A stretch of 64,000 nt of DNA, taken from contig CANGIQ010000002.1 in the NCBI GenBank assembly GCA_947453965.1, positions 186,001-250,000 on the forward strand, in the 5' to 3' direction. Shown here one piece after another: positions 51,818 to 60,373 of this stretch. Below the pieces are notes generated by a model that saw only the letters and a list, made by a program, of their open reading frames with translations, did not search any database and had not been told where the DNA came from. Positions within the stretch are counted from its first letter, which is position 1, and each line of letters begins with the position of its first letter. Both the position numbers and the translations under genes were made by a program. This stretch comes from Comamonadaceae bacterium (GTDB taxonomy: Bacteria > Pseudomonadota > Gammaproteobacteria > Burkholderiales > Burkholderiaceae_C).

Positions 51818-53338
51818 TTACTTCTTGAACAAGTCGTCGATCTTCTTTTGCTCGTCGGCAGCGTTTTGAGCCGCTGTCGGTGGCGGGCCGTCGAGTTTGA
51901 GCTCGGCGTCGGGCACTTCTTGCTCGGATGGCATTTCAATCACCACCTTGTCGAGGTCGACCTTTTCTTCTTTGTCCAAGAACATGGTCACGGTCTCAGG
52001 CACAAAGATCACGATCACCACCAACACCAGCTGCATGATCACCCAAGGAATGGCGCCCATGTAAATGTCGTTGGACTTGACGGGTTTTTCAATACGACCT
52101 TCTTTGAACAGCGTATCCGCAATGCCGCGCAAGTAAAACAGCGCAAAACCAAACGGTGGATGCATGAAGCTGGTTTGCATGTTCACGCACAGCAGCACGC
52201 CAAACCACACCATGTCGATGCCCATTTTGTCGGCGACGGGGCCGAGCATGGGCAAGATGATGAAGGCGATTTCAAAGAAGTCGAGGAAGAAGGCCAAGAA
52301 GAAGATGAAGATGTTCACCACAATCAAGAAGCCCACTTGACCGCCAGGCAAGCCCGACAGCAAATGCTCCACCCATTTCGCACCGTCCACGCCTTGGAAC
52401 ACCATCGAGAACACGCGTGAACCGATCAGGATGAACACCACCATGGCGGTCAAACGCATGGTGCTGTGCATCGCTTCCCAGATCAAGTCTTTGTCTAAAC
52501 GGTTGTGCATGGCCGCCAAAATCAACGCGCCCACGCAACCCATGGCACCGGCTTCGGTGGGGGTGGCGATGGCGGTGTTGATGCCAGGCAAGCCGCCCAT
52601 GGAGCCCAGCACGGCGAAGATCAAAAAGGCCGAGGGAATGATGCCGCGCAAGCATTTGCTCCACAGCGCCCAACCGTTCAAGGTGCGGGCTTCTTTGGGC
52701 ACGCCGGGCACATGGTCTGGCTTGATCAAGCTCAGGCCAAAGGTGTAGAGCGCGAAGATGCCGACTTGCAACATCGATGGGCCCCAAGCGCCTTTGTACA
52801 TGTCGCCCACTGAGCGACCGAGTTGGTCAGCCATCACCACCAACACCAACGACGGTGGCACCAATTGCGTGATGGTGCCTGAGGCAGCCAGCACGCCTGT
52901 GGCGTAGCGCATGTTGTAGCCGTAGCGGATCATCACAGGCAGGGAGATCAAGGCCATGGCAATCACTTGGCCTGCCACGGTGCCTGTGATGGCGCCCAAG
53001 ATAAAGCCCACGATGATGACCGAGTAGCCCAAGCCGCCTTTGACGGGGCCGAACAGTTGGCCCATCGAATCCAGCATGTCTTCGGCCAGGCCACACTTTT
53101 CCAGAATGGCGCCCATGAAGGTGAAGAAGGGAATGGCCAGCAGCAAGTCGTTGCTGAGAATGCCAAAAATATTCAGTGGCAAGTTGGCCATGAAGCTGGC
53201 GGGAAACCAGTCCATGCTGATGGCAAAGAAGCCACAGGCCAAACCCAAAAATGCCAGCGAGAAAGCGACGGGGAAACCAATCAACATCGTCAGCACAAGG
53301 CCGCCGAACATGATGGGTGCGAAGTTTTGCATTTCCAT
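51818..53338 (-). CDS. dctM: TRAP transporter large permease (DctM)
   Basis: A 506-residue protein with about 12 spans, including FTFMGAILEKCGLAEDMLDS, VGFILGAITGTVAGQVIAMA, ASGTITQLVPPSLVLVVMAD and TPTEAGAMGCVGALILAAMH, all DctM signatures. The C-terminal 60 residues are a charged cytosolic tail ending KKIDDLFKK, longer than in many DctM proteins. It drives Na+-coupled uptake of the compound delivered by DctP. It starts 12 bases after the dctQ stop. Confidence 0.94.
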   Translation of the reverse strand: MEMQNFAPIMFGGLVLTMLIGFPVAFSLAFLGLACGFFAISMDWFPASFMANLPLNIFGILSNDLLLAIPFFTFMGAILEKCGLAEDMLDSMGQLFGPVKGGLGYSVIIVGFILGAITGTVAGQVIAMALISLPVMIRYGYNMRYATGVLAASGTITQLVPPSLVLVVMADQLGRSVGDMYKGAWGPSMLQVGIFALYTFGLSLIKPDHVPGVPKEARTLNGWALWSKCLRGIIPSAFLIFAVLGSMGGLPGINTAIATPTEAGAMGCVGALILAAMHNRLDKDLIWEAMHSTMRLTAMVVFILIGSRVFSMVFQGVDGAKWVEHLLSGLPGGQVGFLIVVNIFIFFLAFFLDFFEIAFIILPMLGPVADKMGIDMVWFGVLLCVNMQTSFMHPPFGFALFYLRGIADTLFKEGRIEKPVKSNDIYMGAIPWVIMQLVLVVIVIFVPETVTMFLDKEEKVDLDKVVIEMPSEQEVPDAELKLDGPPPTAAQNAADEQKKIDDLFKK

Positions 53339-53350
53339 GGTGGTGGGTCC

Positions 53351-53890
53351 TTATTGCACGGGCTTTTCGTAGTGCGTGTCCATTTCAAACTTGCCTTGCA
53401 AGTAAGCCACGCGCTTGATGATTTCGCTCAAGCCTTGCAGGAACATCCATGCAAAACCCAGGGGCAGCAACAGCATGGCAGGCCAGCGGATCAGCCCCCC
53501 TGCGTTGCTCGACATTTCGTTGGTCACCAGCATCTTGACGAAGAGCGGAAAGCTCAACCAAGTCAACATGGCCATCACCGGTAACAAAAACACCACCAAG
53601 CCGAACAAATCGACATAGACAGGGGCTTTGTCTTTGAGCTTGCCGTAGAGCAGGTCCACCCGCACATGTTCATTGAGTTTAAGCACCAAAGGGGCACCCA
53701 GCATGACGGTGGCCGCGAACAAGTACCACTGAATTTCCAACCAGCCGTTGGAGCTGACGTCAAAGCCGTAGCGAATGAACGCATTGCCTGCAGAGATCAT
53801 GGCGGCAGCCAGCACAGTGAATGCTGCCATGTGACCAAATTGTTCGCTGATGCGATCAACGCCTAATGCAAATTTAAGAAGTTTTGACAC
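53351..53890 (-). CDS. dctQ: TRAP transporter small permease (DctQ)
   Basis: A 179-residue four-span protein (FTVLAAAMISAGNAFIRYGF, EIQWYLFAATVMLGAPLVLK and EHVRVDLLYGKLKDKAPVYV carry DctQ motifs). The start is taken as the GTG at 53890, with GGAGG seven bases upstream; a TTG at 53914 would put that Shine-Dalgarno sequence inside the gene. Forms the membrane unit with DctM. The upstream selD gene is on the same strand, 94 bases away. Confidence 0.92.
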   Translation of the reverse strand: MSKLLKFALGVDRISEQFGHMAAFTVLAAAMISAGNAFIRYGFDVSSNGWLEIQWYLFAATVMLGAPLVLKLNEHVRVDLLYGKLKDKAPVYVDLFGLVVFLLPVMAMLTWLSFPLFVKMLVTNEMSSNAGGLIRWPAMLLLPLGFAWMFLQGLSEIIKRVAYLQGKFEMDTHYEKPVQ

Positions 53891-53984
53891 TGCGTGCCTC
53901 CATTTTTTTGCCAACCCGTGATCCTACCAACTCAGAGGCCTTTCCCTCTGGATTGGGGATGAACTTTCGCCTGTGCGCTTGAAA

Positions 53985-55049
53985 TTACTTCACATGCAAG
54001 CCCGATCCAGCTTCTACCGACCCGATGACCGCAGCTTGCTCAAACCCCTCAGCGTGGAAGATGTCTAGTACCTTTTGCACACGCTCGGGGGAGCACGTGA
54101 CCAACAAACCACCTGAGGTTTGAGGGTCGCTGAGCAAGGCTTGATCGGCTGCCGCAAAACCAGCCGGCAGCACAATGTCATCGCCATAGCTGGCCCAGTT
54201 GCGCCCGGAGGCGCCGGTGACAAAGCCATGTTCGGCCAGGGTCCGCACCCCATCCACCAAGGGCACGTTCGCCCAATCGATGGTCACTTGCACCTGGGCA
54301 CCACGCGCCAGTTCCAGGGTATGGCCGCCCAAACCAAACCCTGTCACATCGGTCAAGGCATGGACCCCGTCCAGCGCTGCCAATGCGATGCCCGGGCGGT
54401 TGAGTTGGGTGGTGTAGCGAATCATGGCTTGGTAGCCCGCATCACTGAGTTGCTCTTTCTTGAGTGCGGCAGACAGCACCCCCATGCCGAGGGGCTTGCC
54501 CAAGACCAGCACATCGCCGGGCTTCGCCCCGTTGTTGCGTTTGATGCGCGAGGGATGCACCAAACCGAGCACCACCAGGCCGTAAATGGGTTCGACCGAA
54601 TCAATCGTGTGGCCACCGGCAATGGGGATGCCCGCATCGCGGCACACGTCTTGACCGCCTTGCAAAATGCGGGCAATCGTGGGCATGGGCAACACGTTGA
54701 CAGGCATGCCCACAATGCCGAGCGCCATGATGGGGGTGCCGCCCATGGCATACACATCGCTGATGGCGTTGGTCGCTGCGATGCGGCCAAAGTCGTAGGG
54801 ATCGTCCACGATGGGCATGAAGAAATCGGTGGTGGCAATGAGGGCTTGGTGGTCGTTGAGTTGGTACACCGCCGCGTCATCTGCGGTTTCAATGCCGACC
54901 AGCAATTGATCGGGGATGGCCATGCCGTGTGTGCTTTGCAAGATTTCACGCAAAACGCCGGGTGCAATTTTGCAGCCGCAGCCACCGCCGTGTGACAGCG
55001 AGGTCAGACGAGGGGGCGCCGATGTGGGAGACGAAATAGAAGAAGCCAT
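53985..55049 (-). CDS. selD: Selenide, water dikinase (selenophosphate synthase)
   Basis: A 354-residue enzyme making selenophosphate from selenide and ATP. The active site HGGGCGCK gives Cys24 (catalytic, not selenocysteine), Cys26 and Lys27, in register with E. coli Cys17, Cys19 and Lys20. DDAAVYQL, ATTDFFMPIVDDPYDFGRIA and IAGGHTIDSVEP are typical. No selA, selB or mnmH is visible in the window, so whether it feeds selenoproteins or tRNA selenouridine cannot be told. GATAAT sits six bases before the ATG. Confidence 0.96.
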   Translation of the reverse strand: MASSISSPTSAPPRLTSLSHGGGCGCKIAPGVLREILQSTHGMAIPDQLLVGIETADDAAVYQLNDHQALIATTDFFMPIVDDPYDFGRIAATNAISDVYAMGGTPIMALGIVGMPVNVLPMPTIARILQGGQDVCRDAGIPIAGGHTIDSVEPIYGLVVLGLVHPSRIKRNNGAKPGDVLVLGKPLGMGVLSAALKKEQLSDAGYQAMIRYTTQLNRPGIALAALDGVHALTDVTGFGLGGHTLELARGAQVQVTIDWANVPLVDGVRTLAEHGFVTGASGRNWASYGDDIVLPAGFAAADQALLSDPQTSGGLLVTCSPERVQKVLDIFHAEGFEQAAVIGSVEAGSGLHVK

Positions 55050-55119
55050 GCTCCGATTATCGGCGGCAGCGCCTGGTCAAACCCTGTGATTACCCGGGCT
55101 TGAAAGAGATGCCGTTGGA

Positions 55120-56238
55120 TTAAGCCGTTTTTTTGACCCGTTTGAAGGTCCACCAAGGCAGCAAGGCGTTCAGCGACTGGACCTCTCCGCTGTGGTCACT
55201 GTGGTAGCCGGGCAAGGCCTGCAGGGCTTGGGCCCAGGCCGCGTCTTGCAGCACCTGACGCAGGGCCTGGGTAGCGGGGCTCTCGAGCGCCGATTTCAAA
55301 CATACCAAATGGAAGTGTTCATGCATCAAGGGCACGAAGCCCAGCCCTTTAGATTTGGCGGTGCTCTCAATACCCAAGCCCACATCGCAACGGCCGGAGG
55401 CAATGGCTTCGGCCAGGGCCACGTGTGAGGGTTCGTCGTCGGGCCAGTTGTTCAGGTCGGCGAGTGCGAGCTTTTCTTGCGCCAGCAAATCATCCAGCAA
55501 GACGCGTGTGCCGGTGCCTAGGCTGCGCTGCACAAAGCGCGCGCGGGTGCGCGCGGCATCATGCAAATTGCGCAGTTGCAACGGGTTGCCAGGTGCCACG
55601 ATCAAGCCTTGGGTGCGGGTCGCAAAACCCAGCACCTTGTGCAAACCAGGCTTGAGCAAGTCTCGGTAAGCCAGGGCTGTGTGTGAGGTGGCCAGCGGGC
55701 GTGTTTGGGTATGAAAACCTGCCAGCGTGCAGCGCCCTTCGTTCAAGGCGCGAATCGCGTCCACGCTGCCGCAAAAGCGGATGTCCAGGTGCAAGCCCGA
55801 TTCGGCAGCGTGTTCGCGCAGGCGCGGCAAGGCATCGTCGTGGCTGGCGTACAGGGTGAGCACATGGGCGTGCGTGTCAAAGGCGACGGCAAATGTGCGT
55901 TCCAGGTCGGCACGCAAGGCTTCGAGTTGAGGCGCCAAGCGCGCCTGCGTTTGGCGTTCGGCCCACATCAGCTTGTCGCCAAACTCGGTCAAGCGGGCCG
56001 ATTGGCCTTTTTCCCACACGATCAATTCGTGCCCCATCACGTCTTCCCAACGCTTGAGTTCGCCCCACACATGGCGGTAAGACAAACCGAGTTCACGTGC
56101 AGCGGCAGAGATCGAGCCATGTTGTGCTACCGCTTGCAGTAACTCCATCAAGGGATGGCGCAGCAGCGGTGCGTCTGCGCCGAGGCTGTCTTTGTCGTCG
56201 CGATGGCTCAGGGTGTAGTGAAGTTTGATGCTATGCAC
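55120..56238 (-). CDS. ModE-type regulator with substrate-binding-like C-terminal domain
   Basis: A 372-residue protein. Residues 30-95 form a LysR/ModE-type winged helix (QAVAQHGSISAAARELGLSY, RHVWGELKRWEDVMG). ModE usually carries molbindin domains after this; instead residues 130-350 resemble a periplasmic-binding-protein fold (VLTLYASHDDALPRLREHAA, RFVQRSLGTGTRVLLDDLLA, GRCDVGLGIESTAKSKGLGF). Divergent from tupBCA, 60 bases apart, so it very likely controls tungstate or molybdate uptake, sensing the oxyanion or the cofactor. The operator is not clear to me. Confidence 0.82.
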   Translation of the reverse strand: MHSIKLHYTLSHRDDKDSLGADAPLLRHPLMELLQAVAQHGSISAAARELGLSYRHVWGELKRWEDVMGHELIVWEKGQSARLTEFGDKLMWAERQTQARLAPQLEALRADLERTFAVAFDTHAHVLTLYASHDDALPRLREHAAESGLHLDIRFCGSVDAIRALNEGRCTLAGFHTQTRPLATSHTALAYRDLLKPGLHKVLGFATRTQGLIVAPGNPLQLRNLHDAARTRARFVQRSLGTGTRVLLDDLLAQEKLALADLNNWPDDEPSHVALAEAIASGRCDVGLGIESTAKSKGLGFVPLMHEHFHLVCLKSALESPATQALRQVLQDAAWAQALQALPGYHSDHSGEVQSLNALLPWWTFKRVKKTA

Positions 56239-56298
56239 GCAGTTACATATGGTGGGGTTTTTAGGTGATGGCTACGATAACCGAAGCTCTATTGTCTT

Positions 56299-57036
56299 AT
56301 GTCCTTTTTATCTGACAGCGCGCAGTCTGCGCTCCAACTCCTGTTCCAGTGCGATCCCGTCTTGTGGTCCATCGTGGGCCGTTCGCTGTGGGTGAGTGTG
56401 CTCGCCAGTGCCATCGCTTGTAGCGTGGGCATGGCTTTGGGTGCTTGGCTGGGGGTGGCGCGTTTCACAGGGCGAGGGGTGTTGTTGACGGTGCTCAACA
56501 CCTTGCTGGCTTTGCCTTCGGTGGTGGTGGGTTTGCTGGTGTACCTGCTGCTGTCGCGTACGGGCCCTTTGGGTTTTTTGGGCTGGCTGTTCAGCATCAA
56601 GGCCATGGTGTTGGCACAAGCGGTGTTGGTGCTGCCCGTGGTCACTGCGCTGACACGCCAGTGTGTGGAAGACGCCGAGCGTCAGCACGGCGAACAGCTG
56701 CAGTCGCTGGGCGCCTCGCCTTGGATGCGCAGCATTTTGTTGGCCTGGGATGAGCGCTATGCCTTGCTGACCGTGGTGATTGCCGCTTTTGGACGCGCCG
56801 TGTCCGAGGTGGGGGCCGTCATGGTGGTGGGCGGCAACATCGAAGGTTTTACCCGCGTCATGACCACCGCCATTGCGCTAGAAACCAGCAAGGGCGATTT
56901 GCCTTTGGCGCTTGCTTTGGGCGCTGTGCTGTTGGGCGTGGTGCTGTGTTTGAACATGGGCATTGCCGCCTTGCGTCGCTGGCGCACACGCCAAGATGGT
57001 GTGGCCTCTGCGGCTTCGCGTGAGGTGTTGGCATGA
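56299..57036 (+). CDS. tupB: Tungstate ABC transporter permease
   Basis: A 245-residue inner-membrane protein with five to six spans and the ABC-permease EAA loop (EQLQSLGASPWMRSILLAWD). NTLLALPSVVVGLLVYLLLS and GRAVSEVGAVMVVGGNIEGF are typical of TupB/WtpB-like permeases. Four-base overlap with tupC. The three-gene order permease-ATPase-receptor next to a tungsten AOR supports tungstate over molybdate. Confidence 0.9.
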   Translation: MSFLSDSAQSALQLLFQCDPVLWSIVGRSLWVSVLASAIACSVGMALGAWLGVARFTGRGVLLTVLNTLLALPSVVVGLLVYLLLSRTGPLGFLGWLFSIKAMVLAQAVLVLPVVTALTRQCVEDAERQHGEQLQSLGASPWMRSILLAWDERYALLTVVIAAFGRAVSEVGAVMVVGGNIEGFTRVMTTAIALETSKGDLPLALALGAVLLGVVLCLNMGIAALRRWRTRQDGVASAASREVLA

Positions 57037-57734
57037 GCGAGGTGTTGCGCTTGCAGCACGCCAGTGTGCAATTTGGCTCGCATCAGGCCTTGCGAGAAGT
57101 GAGCTTGTCCATTCACGCCGGTGAGCGCGTGGCCTTGGTTGGCGCCAATGGCTGCGGCAAAAGTACCTTGCTGCGGGTGGCGCATGGCTTGCTGCCACTG
57201 TCGCAAGGGCAGGTCACACGGGCCAGTGCGGTGCGGCAAGCCATGGTCTTTCAACGCCCCCACATGTTGCGCACCACGGCCTTGCGTGGCGTGGCCTTAG
57301 GCATTTGGTTGCAAGGTGTGCCATGGCGTGCTGCTCTGGACCAAGCCATGCACGCCATCGCCCATGTGGGCTTGCAAGACTTGGCACACCGCTCAGCCCG
57401 CCATCTGTCGGGCGGGCAACAGCAGCGTCTGGCCTTGGCCCGTGCTTGGGCTTTGCAGCCGCAATGTTTGATGCTGGATGAACCCACGTCGAGCTTGGAC
57501 CCGCATGCCAAACGCGAGGTCGAGCGTTTGTTGCACGAATGGGTGCAAACCACGGACCTCACCTTGCTGTTCAGCAGCCACAACCTCGGCCAAGTCAAAC
57601 GTTTGGCGACCCGTGTGATTTATCTGGAAGCTGGTCGCGTGCTGGCTGATTTACCCGTGGCTGATTTTTTTGGACAGCCCTTGGCGCACAGCCACCCAGA
57701 GGCTCATTTGTTTCTCAAAGGAGAGTTGGTATGA
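57033..57734 (+). CDS. tupC: Tungstate ABC transporter ATP-binding protein
   Basis: A 233-residue ABC ATPase: Walker A LVGANGCGKSTLLRVAHG, Q-loop VFQRPHMLRTTALRG, signature ARHLSGGQQQRLALARAWAL, Walker B LMLDEPTSSLDP, H-loop LLFSSHNLGQVKRLA. Overlaps both tupB and tupA by four bases, so the three are cotranslated. Confidence 0.92.
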   Translation: MSEVLRLQHASVQFGSHQALREVSLSIHAGERVALVGANGCGKSTLLRVAHGLLPLSQGQVTRASAVRQAMVFQRPHMLRTTALRGVALGIWLQGVPWRAALDQAMHAIAHVGLQDLAHRSARHLSGGQQQRLALARAWALQPQCLMLDEPTSSLDPHAKREVERLLHEWVQTTDLTLLFSSHNLGQVKRLATRVIYLEAGRVLADLPVADFFGQPLAHSHPEAHLFLKGELV

Positions 57735-58552
57735 CACGTCGTTCGCATCTTGTGGCATGGGCTCGCGTGACGGCCCTCACTTGGGCCTTGAGCACAGGGA
57801 CCGTTCAGGCGCAAGTGCCTAGCCTCGTGATGGCGTCCACCACCTCGACCGAGCAATCGGGTTTGTTCTCGCATCTCTTGCCTACTTTCAAACAAGCCAG
57901 CGGCATCGACATCAAGGTGGTGGCCTTGGGCACTGGTCAAGCACTCGACATGGGCCGTCGAGGCGATGCCGATGTGTTGTTTGTGCATGACCAAGCGGCG
58001 GAAGAAAAATTTGTCGCCGATGGCTTTGGCGTCAAACGTTTTGCAGTGATGTACAACGACTTTGTGCTGGTTGGCCTCGCCAACGACCCGGCCAAAACAC
58101 GCGGCAAAGACATTGTGGCAGCCTTGCAAAAAGTGGCCCATGCACAAGCCAACTTCATCTCACGCGGTGATAAAAGCGGCACCCATGCGGCCGAGCTGCG
58201 CTATTGGAAGTTGGCGGGTGTCGACAACAAAGGCAGCGGCTACAAAGAATGTGGTTGCGGCATGGGACCTGCATTGAACATTGCGTCATCGACCGGCGCC
58301 TACGCCTTGACCGACCGAGGCACGTGGCTGAATTTCAAAAATCGCCAAGACCTGCAAGTGCTGGTGGAAGGGGACAACCGTTTGTTCAACCAGTACGGCG
58401 TGATGGTGGTCAACCCCGCCAAACACCCCCATGTCAAAGCTGACCTGGCACAGAAGTTTGTCGATTGGGTGGTGTCGCCCGCTGGGCAAACCAGCATCGC
58501 GGCCTACAAGGTGGGCGGCGAAGTGCTTTTCTTTCCAAACGCAGGCAAATAA
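57731..58552 (+). CDS. tupA: Tungstate-binding periplasmic protein
   Basis: A 273-residue receptor with a signal peptide ending in GTVQAQ. The N-terminal oxyanion loop ASTTSTEQSGLFSHLLPTF fits the TupA TTSTxxSG motif, and SRGDKSGTHAAELRYWKLAG is the second ligand loop. TupA proteins bind tungstate very tightly and discriminate against molybdate. Last gene of tupBCA; convergent with the GAF/Fis regulator. Confidence 0.93.
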   Translation: MTRRSHLVAWARVTALTWALSTGTVQAQVPSLVMASTTSTEQSGLFSHLLPTFKQASGIDIKVVALGTGQALDMGRRGDADVLFVHDQAAEEKFVADGFGVKRFAVMYNDFVLVGLANDPAKTRGKDIVAALQKVAHAQANFISRGDKSGTHAAELRYWKLAGVDNKGSGYKECGCGMGPALNIASSTGAYALTDRGTWLNFKNRQDLQVLVEGDNRLFNQYGVMVVNPAKHPHVKADLAQKFVDWVVSPAGQTSIAAYKVGGEVLFFPNAGK

Positions 58553-58621
58553 ACGCAACGGGGTCCTCGCGCCACGCACCCAATGGGAGGGCGCGCAAGG
58601 CCAATCTCGCGTCTCTGTTTT

Positions 58622-59710
58622 TTAACCCCGCTTGCTAGGCGACAGCTTGCGGTACAGCGTGGCGCGGCTGATGCCCAGGCGTTGCGCCGCTTCGGCCACA
58701 TTGCCGCGGGCTTGCTGCATGGCCCGGCGAATCAAGTCAGATTCCACCGCCTTGAGGGGGGCTGCGGCGGCAGTGGGCATCGGGTGGGGCAGTGATGAAG
58801 AAGCGGCTTGGGCTTGCAGCCGCAAGCCTGACCACAGCGGGGCCTCCATGCTGTGGCCGTGTTGGGGCAAGTCAAACAAGGATTGCCAGGCCACGGCAAA
58901 CACATCGCTGGCATGCAGTGTTGTTTGTGTTTGCAAACCCAGCATGTGACGCGCTTGCACATTGGCACCCACGATCACGCCCTCTGCATCTAAGCCAATC
59001 AAGCCATCGTTGTCGCTGCCTTGTAGGTTGCCGGGCCAGTTCAGGTGCAGCAGCAAAGCAGGTTTGCAGCTGCGCAGCAAGGCGTTTTCAATGCTGCGTG
59101 CCGATTGCGCCGCCAAATGTTTGAGCTCGGGGCGCTCCGCCACATCCACACCTGTCAGGTCGAGCATGCCCACACACTGGCCTTGCGGGTCAAACACGGG
59201 AGCACCTGCGCAGCTGTACACATGGGTGTTTTGAAAAAAGTGTTCACCCCGGTGCAACCAAATCGGCTGGTGCTCTGCCAGTGCCGCGCCAATGGCCGTG
59301 GTGCCCACGCTGCGCTCTGACAAATCCAGCCCGAGACGCGCAATGTCTTTGGCGGCGCGGTCCAGCGCATCAATGTCGCCTCGACGGTCAATCACCGTGC
59401 CCTGTGCATCTGTGAGGAGTGCGAAATAGCGTGTGCCCGCAATGGCGCGGCTGAGCCGGTCCAACTCAGCGCTGGCGGCTTGCACTAGGTGTTGGTTTTG
59501 CTCTTGCACGCGGCGCACTTGGGCATGGCTGACGGCGTCAAACGCGACCGAAGTTTGGGGCTGATGCCCCCATGACAAACAGCGCTGCCAGGAGCGCTCG
59601 ATCCAGCCCTCCACCCAAGGTGATGTCAACGCGCGGCCTTCGCCAAGCACCCATTCGCGGGCTTGCGCGATGCGGCTCAATCGGTCTTGGGTGGCGCTCA
59701 AACTTTGCAT
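58622..59710 (-). CDS. GAF-domain regulator with Fis-type HTH and no AAA+ domain (AcoR-like, shortened)
   Basis: Taken from the ATG at 59710 (MQSLSATQDRLSRIAQAREW), 362 residues; a longer form from 59791, with AAGGA upstream, is possible. It has an AcoR-like N-terminal region (WIERSWQRCLSWGH), a GAF domain (LLTDAQGTVIDRRGDIDAL to ERSVGTTAIGAALAEHQPIW), a PAS-like segment and a C-terminal Fis HTH (AMQQARGNVAEAAQRLGISR followed by ATLYRKL). The central sigma-54 ATPase found in AcoR proper is absent. It is divergent from the aldehyde oxidoreductase genes and probably regulates them in response to a small molecule. Confidence 0.85.
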   Translation of the reverse strand: MQSLSATQDRLSRIAQAREWVLGEGRALTSPWVEGWIERSWQRCLSWGHQPQTSVAFDAVSHAQVRRVQEQNQHLVQAASAELDRLSRAIAGTRYFALLTDAQGTVIDRRGDIDALDRAAKDIARLGLDLSERSVGTTAIGAALAEHQPIWLHRGEHFFQNTHVYSCAGAPVFDPQGQCVGMLDLTGVDVAERPELKHLAAQSARSIENALLRSCKPALLLHLNWPGNLQGSDNDGLIGLDAEGVIVGANVQARHMLGLQTQTTLHASDVFAVAWQSLFDLPQHGHSMEAPLWSGLRLQAQAASSSLPHPMPTAAAAPLKAVESDLIRRAMQQARGNVAEAAQRLGISRATLYRKLSPSKRG

Positions 59711-59754
59711 GGGACTGATTTTGTCGGGATTCTTGATGCGTGGCTGACGCTTTG

Positions 59755-59767
59755 TCTCAAGTTGAGA
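59755..59767. promoter_or_regulatory. Palindrome TCTCAAGTTGAGA in the regulator/aor intergenic region
   Basis: TCTCAA-G-TTGAGA is a perfect inverted repeat around one base, between the regulator start (59710) and aorA (59875). A possible operator for the GAF/Fis regulator. Confidence 0.35.
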
Positions 59768-59874
59768 AATTCTATGGAAAAACCTAGTCATTCAAGGGTT
59801 ATTCCTTAGGCAGGGGCGTGCATGGGGTTCTCAAAATCTTATGCAAATACATTCATAGCCAACTGGAGACCCAG

Positions 59875-60351
59875 ATGCAAAAAATCCTGCACATCAACCC
59901 AGACAAATGCACGGGCTGCCTGCAATGCGAAATGGCCTGTTCGTTTGAGAACTACGGCACTTTTGCCACTGCCAAGTCACGCATCAAAGTGTTTGATTTC
60001 CACGAGACCGGCAAAAAAGTCCCCTACACCTGCACCCAGTGCGATGAAGCATGGTGCTTGCACGCCTGCCCTGTGGAGGCGATCACCAAAGACAAAGTCA
60101 CCGGCGCCATGGTGGTGAATGAAACCACCTGCGTGGGTTGCAAGGTCTGCACCATTGCCTGCCCCTTTGGCACCATCAACTATGTGCAAGAGACCGGCAA
60201 GGTCCAAAAGTGCGACCTGTGTGGCGGTGACCCTGCTTGCGCATCGGCCTGCCCAACAGGCGCGATCACTTTTGTGGACGCCAACTGGAGCGGCCTCGAC
60301 AAAATGAAACAGTGGGCCGACAAACTCGGCAATCAACCCTCCGCCTCTTAA
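59875..60351 (+). CDS. aorA: Polyferredoxin subunit of the tungsten aldehyde oxidoreductase
   Basis: A 158-residue electron-transfer protein with four cysteine clusters: CTGCLQCEMAC, CTQCDEAWCLHACP, CVGCKVCTIACP and CDLCGGDPACASACP, enough for four 4Fe-4S centres as in the DMSO-reductase beta-subunit family. It starts MQKILHINPDKCTGCLQCEM at 59875, with GGAG upstream. In the Aromatoleum AOR complex a similar subunit links the catalytic subunit to the FAD subunit; that role is assigned here by gene order. Confidence 0.9.
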   Translation: MQKILHINPDKCTGCLQCEMACSFENYGTFATAKSRIKVFDFHETGKKVPYTCTQCDEAWCLHACPVEAITKDKVTGAMVVNETTCVGCKVCTIACPFGTINYVQETGKVQKCDLCGGDPACASACPTGAITFVDANWSGLDKMKQWADKLGNQPSAS

Positions 60352-60373
60352 TCCATCGCAAGGAGAACACATC

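Noticed and set aside
59800-59830. Possible sigma-54 promoter before aorA (GG...GC in TTAGGCAGGGGCGTGCATGG)
   Set aside because: GG and GC are nine rather than ten bases apart, the consensus bases are poor, and the adjacent regulator lacks the sigma-54 ATPase.
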